NCBI GenBank assembly: GCA_013359265.1
Contig: JABWCD010000028.1
Coordinates: 1-64,000 of the forward strand
From: Candidatus Hydrogenedentota bacterium
GTDB taxonomy: Bacteria > Hydrogenedentota > Hydrogenedentia > Hydrogenedentales > SLHB01
Direction: 5' to 3'
Length of the DNA stretch: 64,000 nucleotides
Shown piece by piece: positions 58,419 to 64,000 of this stretch. The position numbers were made by a program, and so were the translations under genes. The number at the start of each line of letters is the position of its first letter. The stretch's first letter is position 1. The notes below the pieces were generated by a model. The model had not been told where the DNA came from. It searched no databases and saw only the letters and a program-made list of their open reading frames with translations.

Positions 58419-61400
58419 TTAGTGAAAATCTCGGCTCCTGGTTTCGCAGGGCGCTTCATCCACCTCCGGCCGCCACAGTTTCTCGACGACCAAATGGCTC
58501 ACGCCGGATTGTACCTGCAGCTTTCCGGTTGCGCCGAGGAAGGACTCGGTTTTCGCGAGCAGTTCGTATTTCTGGAACGTCTTCTCCCATATCACGAGAT
58601 TTACAAATCCGGTTTCGTCTTCGAGCGTCATGAAAACAACGCCCTTCGCGGTACCGGGACGTTGCCGGCAAATGACGAGGCCAGCGTAGCGCACGCACGC
58701 GCCATTGGCCATGCCGCGCACGGCCGCGGCGTCGGGCAGACGGTGGCGGCGCAGCGTTTCGCGCAGGTGGCTGAGGGGATGTCCGCGCGCGCTGTGCGAG
58801 GTGAAAGCATAGTCCCAGTGCGTCGATTCAAGCGCGCCGAGCGCGGTGAAGTTCATTTCCGGTTCCGGGTCGTCGAGCGCGAAGCCGCCGTGTTGCGCGG
58901 GTATGACGCCGAGTGCGTCCCACAGCGCGTCGCGGCGTTCGTGTTTGAAGGCTTCGAGCGCGCCGCTTTCCGCCAGCCGCGCGAGGATGCCGGTGTCGAG
59001 CCGGGTAATGGCGGTGAATTCGGCGAGCGAATTGAAGGACCGATTCGCGCGGTAGCCGACGATGCGTTTGCCTTCGCTCTCCTGCATCCCTTTCACGTAG
59101 CGCAGTCCCATGCGCACGGCAAACCCTTCGCCGCTATTCGCGCGCGGTTCGAGCGTGCAGTCCCAATCGCTGTGCAGTACGTCGATGGGATTGACGACTA
59201 CGCCGTGGCGCTTCGCGTCCTCGACCAGCGTGGCGGGACTGTAAAAGCCCATGGGCTGTGCATTGAGCAGGCCGCAGAGAAATGCGGCGGGATGGTGGCG
59301 CTTGAGCCACGCGGTGCCGTACGCGATGAGCGCGAAACTCGCGGCATGGCTCTCGGGAAAGCCATATTCGCCGAAACCGCGGATTTGTTCGAACACGCGC
59401 TCGGCGAATTCCAGTTGGATGCCTTTACGGGCCATGCGCGCGATGAGCCGCTCGCGATGGCGTTCGATGCGGCCGGACTTGCGCCACGCGGCCATGTCGC
59501 GCCGCAACTGGTCGGCCTCGCCGGGCGTGTAGTCCGCGGCGACAATCGCGAGTTGCATGACCTGTTCCTGGAACAACGGAATGCCAAGAGTCTTTTTCAG
59601 AATTGGTTCAAGGCAGGGATGCGGATACGTCACTTCCTCTTCGCCGTTGCGCCGCCGCAGATAGGGATGCACCATGCCGCCGGTGATGGGGCCGGGCCGC
59701 ACGATGCTGACTTCGATCACGATGTCGTAGTAGTTTTGCGGTCTGAGCCGCGGGAGCATCGCCATCTGCGCGCGGCTCTCTATCTGAAAAACGCCGACGG
59801 TGTCACCCTGCTGAATTAGATCGAACGTCGGCTGATCTTCAGGGGGGATCGTCGCGAGCGAAAACGATTCGCCGCGGTGCTTTTCGATCAGATCGAAGGA
59901 GCGATGCACCACGTTCAACGCGCCGAGCCCAAGCAGATCGACTTTGAACAACCCCAAATCTTCTACGTCTTCCTTGTCCCACTGAATCACGGTGCGATCC
60001 GGCATCGTGGCGTTTTCGATGGGTACGAGATCGTGGACCGGTTCGTGGCCCAGCAGGAAGCCGCCGGGATGGATCGAGAGATGGCGCGGGACGTCTTCAA
60101 TCTCGCGGATAAGCTGCAGCAGATTCGTCTGCAAGCGGCTGCCGGGGTTCAGGCCCGCTTCGCGGAGCGCATTCGGCGACGGAAACTCGTAGTGCGAGAG
60201 CATGCGCGCGACGCGCTCGATGGCGGTTTCGGGAAGGCCGAGCACTTTGCCTACGTCGCGGATTGCCGAGCGCGCGCGATAGCGGATGAAGTTCGCGACC
60301 ATTGCCGCGTGCGTGCGGCCGTACTTGGTGTAGACGTGCTGGATCACTTCCTCGCGGCGATCGTGTTCGATGTCGAGATCGATGTCCGGCGGTTCGGCGC
60401 GTTCGCGCGAGAGGAAACGTTCGAACAGGAGGCCCATGCGCACGGGATCGACCGCGGTAATGCCGAGGCTGTAGCACACCGCCGAATTCGCCGCGGAACC
60501 GCGTCCCTGGCACAGAATGTTGTGGTGATTGCAGTATCGCACGATTTCCCACATGGTGAGAAAGTAGCCTTCATATTCGAGATCGTGAATGAGGTCCAAT
60601 TCCTTGCCCAATTGGCGGGTAACGTCATAGGGGGTACGTCCGCCGTAGCGTTTCGCGGCGCCCTCGAACGTGATCGTCCGCAACCACTCTGTGGCGGTCG
60701 TGTCTTCGGGCAGTCGTTCGAGCGGGTAGCGGTAACGAATTTCGTTTAAGGAAAACGTGCAACGATCCGCGATCTCCGCCGTGCGCATTACGGCTGACGA
60801 ATCATCCTCGTATAAGGAGGCGAATCCGAACGGCGGGCGTAACGCGTGCTCGGCGTTGGGGTGAAGGAGGCGGCCGGCAGTGGTTAGCGTCACGCCGTGG
60901 CGAATGCAGGAGAGCGCGTCCTGCAGCGGACGCCGCGCGGGTGTGTGATACAGCACCTCCATGCCCGCGACGAGCGGCATACAGTAGGTTTTCGCGCGTT
61001 CGCGCACGCGGTGTTCGCGCCGCGTGTCGCCCGCTTCTTTATGGCGCGTCAGCAACGCGTAAAGCCGGTCGCCATACGCATCGGAGAGGTCGCGCGCCAT
61101 ACGTTTCGGGTCGGCGTCGCCCACGAGCAAACTGCGCGCGCCGCCCCACAGGCAGAGCAGTCCCTCCGCGTGTTCGCAGACTTCTTCGACACTTACCTGG
61201 CTCATGCCTTTGGGCGAACGCAGGCGGCCTTTGGAAATCAGCCTGCACAGGTTGGCGTAGCCGCCGCGATCGGCCGCCAACAGCAGCAGCGACGATTCGT
61301 CGAACAAGGTGATTTCCGCCCCGATGATCAGGTGCACACCGAGTTCCTGGGCGCGTTTGTGTGCGCGAACGACGCCGTATACGCCGTCGCGGTCCGTCAA

Positions 61401-61517
61401 CGCGATCGCGCGCAGGCCAATGCGGTACGCCTCCTCGACCAATTCGTCGGGATGGCTCGCGCCTTCGAGGAAGGAATAGGTGCTCTTGCAGCAGAGCGGG
61501 GTATAGGAGGTGCTCAT
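58419..61517 (-). CDS. dnaE2: Error-prone DNA polymerase III alpha subunit (ImuC)
   Basis: A 1,032-residue C-family polymerase. I chose the ATG at 61517 giving [22 protein letters not shown]. The PHP domain ([16 protein letters not shown]) is followed by palm residues [24 protein letters not shown] with the catalytic Asp pair, [21 protein letters not shown], and a C-terminal HhH and OB-fold ([27 protein letters not shown]). Length and order match DnaE2, the translesion polymerase of the SOS mutagenesis cassette. It is the third gene after imuA and imuB, separated from imuB by a hexamer-repeat spacer. Confidence 0.95.
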   Translation of the reverse strand: MSTSYTPLCCKSTYSFLEGASHPDELVEEAYRIGLRAIALTDRDGVYGVVRAHKRAQELGVHLIIGAEITLFDESSLLLLAADRGGYANLCRLISKGRLRSPKGMSQVSVEEVCEHAEGLLCLWGGARSLLVGDADPKRMARDLSDAYGDRLYALLTRHKEAGDTRREHRVRERAKTYCMPLVAGMEVLYHTPARRPLQDALSCIRHGVTLTTAGRLLHPNAEHALRPPFGFASLYEDDSSAVMRTAEIADRCTFSLNEIRYRYPLERLPEDTTATEWLRTITFEGAAKRYGGRTPYDVTRQLGKELDLIHDLEYEGYFLTMWEIVRYCNHHNILCQGRGSAANSAVCYSLGITAVDPVRMGLLFERFLSRERAEPPDIDLDIEHDRREEVIQHVYTKYGRTHAAMVANFIRYRARSAIRDVGKVLGLPETAIERVARMLSHYEFPSPNALREAGLNPGSRLQTNLLQLIREIEDVPRHLSIHPGGFLLGHEPVHDLVPIENATMPDRTVIQWDKEDVEDLGLFKVDLLGLGALNVVHRSFDLIEKHRGESFSLATIPPEDQPTFDLIQQGDTVGVFQIESRAQMAMLPRLRPQNYYDIVIEVSIVRPGPITGGMVHPYLRRRNGEEEVTYPHPCLEPILKKTLGIPLFQEQVMQLAIVAADYTPGEADQLRRDMAAWRKSGRIERHRERLIARMARKGIQLEFAERVFEQIRGFGEYGFPESHAASFALIAYGTAWLKRHHPAAFLCGLLNAQPMGFYSPATLVEDAKRHGVVVNPIDVLHSDWDCTLEPRANSGEGFAVRMGLRYVKGMQESEGKRIVGYRANRSFNSLAEFTAITRLDTGILARLAESGALEAFKHERRDALWDALGVIPAQHGGFALDDPEPEMNFTALGALESTHWDYAFTSHSARGHPLSHLRETLRRHRLPDAAAVRGMANGACVRYAGLVICRQRPGTAKGVVFMTLEDETGFVNLVIWEKTFQKYELLAKTESFLGATGKLQVQSGVSHLVVEKLWRPEVDEAPCETRSRDFH

Positions 61518-61551
61518 ACTCGATTTCCTGACGCGATACAAACGAGGAGAA

Positions 61552-61613
61552 TTCGATTACGATTACGATTACGATTACGAGCACGAGCACGCGCACGAGC
61601 ACGAAAAAAACGT
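61552..61613 (-). repeat. Hexamer repeat array inside the imu operon
   Basis: On the minus strand a T-run, CGTGCT-type units and four CGTAAT units lie in the 112-nt spacer between imuB and dnaE2. The polarity is the same as in the plus-strand arrays elsewhere. Confidence 0.7.
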
Positions 61614-61629
61614 AATGTGACCGGATAAC

Positions 61630-63129
61630 TCACTGCACTTCTCCCTGCAAATACCAGCGCCGCCGTTGGTGGTCGTGATAAATCCAGAGCCAGCGCCCGC
61701 TGCGCGTACGGACGTAGAAATACGCGCGCGAGACTTCCTTCGTCCACCATCCGCCGGAGACGATCTGCGGGCCGATGACTTCTTCGACGGGCCCTTCGGC
61801 GATGCCGGCGATGAGCCAGCCGTCGGGTTCGCGGCGGTCGGAGGGCGGAAGCTCGACCGGCGGCGCGTAGATGAGGCGCACGAGTTGGCGCGACGCGACC
61901 TGCACGGGTTTGGGGATCGGGAGGGTATGCAAACGCTCCCAGGTGTACTGCGCCTCCGGCAGTTGGCCTTCGCACAGGCGCGCGCACACGACCGCGTCGT
62001 TGCCCAGTTCCGCGCGGACCTTCGCAAAGGCCCGGTGGGCGGCGTCCACGTTGCGCAGCGCGTTTTCCCGGAACAGCGCGAGTTGTTGATGCGACGACGC
62101 GACGCCGATTGCGCGCGCTTTGATCTCCATTACCGACGCGGTCAGGGTCAGCGCGCCAAGGCGCAGCCGCAGTAACACCAAAATTGGGTTCGCGTCCAAG
62201 GTGGGAACAGCGGGGGAGACCTCGCCCTCCGGTTCGGCGCCGTCGCCGAGTTTGAGGCAGAAGTGGAGCGTCTTCAGGGATTCATGCCGCGCGGACAACT
62301 CGCCGAGCATCGCGTGCAGCATTCCCGCGAAGCGGAACAGGAGGCGCTCGCAGTTGTCCTCGGGATAATCCAGCGGTTCGCGGCGCTCGACCGGTTCGAG
62401 GAGTGGTTCCGGGTCCAGCGTGTCCCACCCATCGCCGCGAGCGAACCGGTGCAGTTCGTACGCCTCCACGCCGAAGCGCCTGCGAATGCCGGCGGCAGGC
62501 AGATCGATGAACGCGCCGAGCGTCTCGACGCCGAGTTTGAACAGCGTGTCGCGCAGAGGAGCATCCGCGATGATGCGCTCGATGGGGACTCGATGCAGAT
62601 AGGCGCGCTCCTCGCCGGGGCTGTGAAAGATTTTGTTGCGTGTACTCGATCGCGCGGCGGCAAAACTGCCGAAGCGCGAGAAGCCCACGGCGACGATCGC
62701 GTGGAGGTCGATTTCGCGCAGGTCTTCGCAGATGCGTGCGGCCCACGCATCGAACGACGGAAAGATGTGGCGCAGTCCCGAGGCATCAAGCCAGAACACG
62801 CCGCGTTCGCGCGGGGACGGTTCGATGCGCGGGCTAAAACACCAGAGCCGCCGCGTGACGAGTTTGACCGCGTCGGCGATCTCCGCGTCCTGCACGGCGC
62901 CGCCACGCACGTCGCGCGACAGGGACAGGGCGGCGGCGTAGCGCATGCCCGGAAAAATGCGGCGCGCGTAGGCATGTTCGTTCGCCCATTGGATGAGGCC
63001 GGCCGGTTTGTCGCGGTCCACTACAACGACGGGCAGCGCGCGCCAGCCGGGGTGCGCGCGCAGCAAGAGCTGCAACGGAAGCGCGCGAACATCAACACAG
63101 CCCAGGCGTTCCACGGCACATCTCCGCAT
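61630..63129 (-). CDS. imuB: ImuB, Y-family polymerase-like mutagenesis protein
   Basis: A 499-residue member of the ImuB branch of the UmuC/DinB family. CVDVRALPLQLLLRAHPGW replaces the metal-binding start of active polymerases, as expected for this catalytically dead branch. It has a palm/finger-like region (FWLDASGLRHIFPSFDAWA), a helix-hairpin region (TLGAFIDLPAAGIRRRFG) and the ImuB C-terminus (ILPIPKPVQVASRQLVRLIYAPP, then GGWWTKEVSRAYFYVRTRSGRW). ImuB links ImuA and DnaE2 and binds the beta clamp. Its start lies within the last 38 nt of imuA. Confidence 0.92.
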   Translation of the reverse strand: MRRCAVERLGCVDVRALPLQLLLRAHPGWRALPVVVVDRDKPAGLIQWANEHAYARRIFPGMRYAAALSLSRDVRGGAVQDAEIADAVKLVTRRLWCFSPRIEPSPRERGVFWLDASGLRHIFPSFDAWAARICEDLREIDLHAIVAVGFSRFGSFAAARSSTRNKIFHSPGEERAYLHRVPIERIIADAPLRDTLFKLGVETLGAFIDLPAAGIRRRFGVEAYELHRFARGDGWDTLDPEPLLEPVERREPLDYPEDNCERLLFRFAGMLHAMLGELSARHESLKTLHFCLKLGDGAEPEGEVSPAVPTLDANPILVLLRLRLGALTLTASVMEIKARAIGVASSHQQLALFRENALRNVDAAHRAFAKVRAELGNDAVVCARLCEGQLPEAQYTWERLHTLPIPKPVQVASRQLVRLIYAPPVELPPSDRREPDGWLIAGIAEGPVEEVIGPQIVSGGWWTKEVSRAYFYVRTRSGRWLWIYHDHQRRRWYLQGEVQ

Positions 63130-63829
63130 GGTTCCAACCGGGGACGCGCTGCTTGTCTTTGCTCACGCGGACTTCGCACAGAAAGCAGTCGTGGCCGGTG
63201 CGCCGTTTTTCGGTGTCCGCCCGCAGCGAAACGAGTGAGCCCCGGTTTTTTTCACGATGGTTGGTCCGCGTAACCAGAAGGATTGCGGTGTGATATTTTT
63301 TCGCCAGACCTAGGAGGCGCGTCTGCACGGCGAAGGGAAGCATCGCCTTTGAACCGAGATGCATCACTACTATCGCAAACGCCCCGGAGCGCACGAGGGT
63401 GTCCGCGATATGGCATGCCTTCGTCTTGTCTCCCGCGTCGATCACCGGCAACGCCGCGAGATCGATCCCCGACGCTGCAAAATCCGGCGGGAAAAAACCG
63501 GGGCTTTCTCCGTTGATCCACGCCGCCACCGCGCAGCGCTGCTGGGCTTCCGCGATCAATCCCGCGCAGATCGTTAGCGCACCCGTTGCCGCCCCGCCGG
63601 AAATCTCGACGAAGCGCCCGGCTACGGCGTCCAGTCCCCACGCGTCGCGGGCCACGTCTACAGGCCGTTCCAACAAGTCTCGGGCGCTCAGAATGGAGTG
63701 TGGGGAAGAGTGAAGGTGCGAAGGTGCAAAGGTGCGAAGGTGTGAATGTAAGGAAGAGGGTGTTTCTGGCGCGCCAAGTTGAGGCAGGGACGTTTCGATG
63801 AAACGTCCGGGATGTGCGAAGGAAGCCAT
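63092..63829 (-). CDS. imuA: ImuA-like RecA-fold protein
   Basis: First gene of the SOS mutagenesis cassette. From the ATG at 63829 it is 245 residues; GTG at 63874 is another candidate start. The RecA-like core has EISGGAATGALTICAGLI with a degenerate P-loop, INGESPGFFPPDF, KTKACHIADTLVRSGAFAIVVMHLG (Walker-B-like strand), and AVQTRLLGLAKKYHTAILLVT. The N-terminal 50 residues include an octamer-repeat-encoded Ser/His/Leu-rich stretch, so the true start may be downstream of the repeat. A strong promoter with an SOS-like box lies upstream. Confidence 0.8.
   Translation of the reverse strand: MASFAHPGRFIETSLPQLGAPETPSSLHSHLRTFAPSHLHSSPHSILSARDLLERPVDVARDAWGLDAVAGRFVEISGGAATGALTICAGLIAEAQQRCAVAAWINGESPGFFPPDFAASGIDLAALPVIDAGDKTKACHIADTLVRSGAFAIVVMHLGSKAMLPFAVQTRLLGLAKKYHTAILLVTRTNHREKNRGSLVSLRADTEKRRTGHDCFLCEVRVSKDKQRVPGWNHAEMCRGTPGLC
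63713..63744 (-). repeat. Octamer array AAGGTGCG, four copies
   Basis: Plus-strand units AAGGTGCG, AAGGTGCA, AAGGTGCG and AAGGTGTG have exact period 8. They lie near the 5' end of imuA. A unit gain or loss would shift the frame if the repeat is translated. Confidence 0.75.
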
Positions 63830-63897
63830 GTTTCGCTGCTCCGGAGTACTTCCGATACCGAGGCATTTGGCCACCCAAGATGGCCTTTTCAGTTATC

Positions 63898-63927
63898 AAT
63901 ATACTGAATTTATATTCAGATTGTCAA
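63898..63927 (-). promoter_or_regulatory. imu operon promoter with SOS/LexA-like operator
   Basis: On the minus strand TTGACA (63922-63927) and TATATT (63898-63903) are 18 nt apart. The spacer holds CTGAATATAAATTCAG (63904-63919), an inverted repeat with 6-bp arms CTGAAT and ATTCAG. A repressor bound there would block RNA polymerase. It points at imuA, with transcription starting near 63890. The region 63928-64000 holds no gene that I can support. Confidence 0.7.
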
Positions 63928-64000
63928 TCCCCCCTCAGGAAATAAGAAAGGCACGAGTAACACCGGTTAGGCCCCAATTGGCACACACCGCTACTACACG

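Noticed and set aside
58422-59819. 465-codon frame antisense to dnaE2
   Set aside because: It is a GC-driven shadow of the polymerase gene with no recognisable domain.

Overview
The window is a GC-rich bacterial chromosome segment from a diderm. Evidence for an outer membrane is lpxK (lipid A), a TolC-type outer-membrane factor with a MacA/MacB-like pump, a secretin-domain lipoprotein and several lipoprotein signals. Genes are tightly packed with ATGA-type overlaps and Shine-Dalgarno starts. The mix (CgeB-like glycosyltransferases, S1/P1 nuclease, secreted sialidase-like and pectate-lyase-like proteins, fused MFS/spermidine synthase, many Ser/Thr-kinase or TIR proteins) resembles deep-branching environmental lineages such as Hydrogenedentota or PVC relatives. 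That assignment is inference only. I saw no rRNA, tRNA, insertion sequence or CRISPR array.

Layout. 1-31.8 kb is mostly core and metabolic: two related small proteins, aroK, tex with a methyltransferase, a secreted barrel-like protein, two tail-to-tail CgeB glycosyltransferases, dprA-lpxK, a sensor plus hybrid histidine kinase, a PfkB kinase, hisH-hisF, gltX with a ROK kinase, a DUF5674 gene pair, panB-panC-panD, folK, rlmB, an S1/P1 nuclease, a Ser/Thr kinase with an FGE-like tail, and an MFS/spermidine synthase fusion.

31.8-37.9 kb is the most unusual part. A 1,644-residue protein with a TIR domain, one membrane segment and about 39 YD-like repeats of 32 residues is followed by a structured non-coding stretch. 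That stretch has the layout of a retron msr-msd, and then comes a retron-type reverse transcriptase with NAxxH, YADD and VTG motifs. I read this as a candidate TIR-effector retron defence locus.

38-47 kb holds a MacA/MacB/TolC-like efflux operon with two small extra membrane proteins, a pectate-lyase-like protein, and a second TIR-membrane-proline-rich protein. 47-53 kb holds a secretin-domain lipoprotein, a repeat-filled gap, a Ski2-like helicase fused to an OmpR-type winged helix, and a sialidase-like protein. 53-58 kb holds a stand-alone IMP cyclohydrolase with purD, a penicillin-acylase family hydrolase and one unknown. 58-64 kb is an imuA-imuB-dnaE2 mutagenesis cassette.

Two themes run through the window. 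(1) The helicase and the imu cassette each have a TTGACA / TATA-type promoter whose spacer carries a 16-bp CTGAA...CAG palindrome, which suggests shared SOS (LexA-type) control. (2) The gaps between genes carry recurring simple repeats: hexamers CGTGCT/CGTAAT with fixed polarity, nonamers GGTCCCATA and GTCCATNNN, an octamer AAGGTGCG, and a dispersed segment of about 70 bp. These look like a lineage-specific intergenic repeat system.
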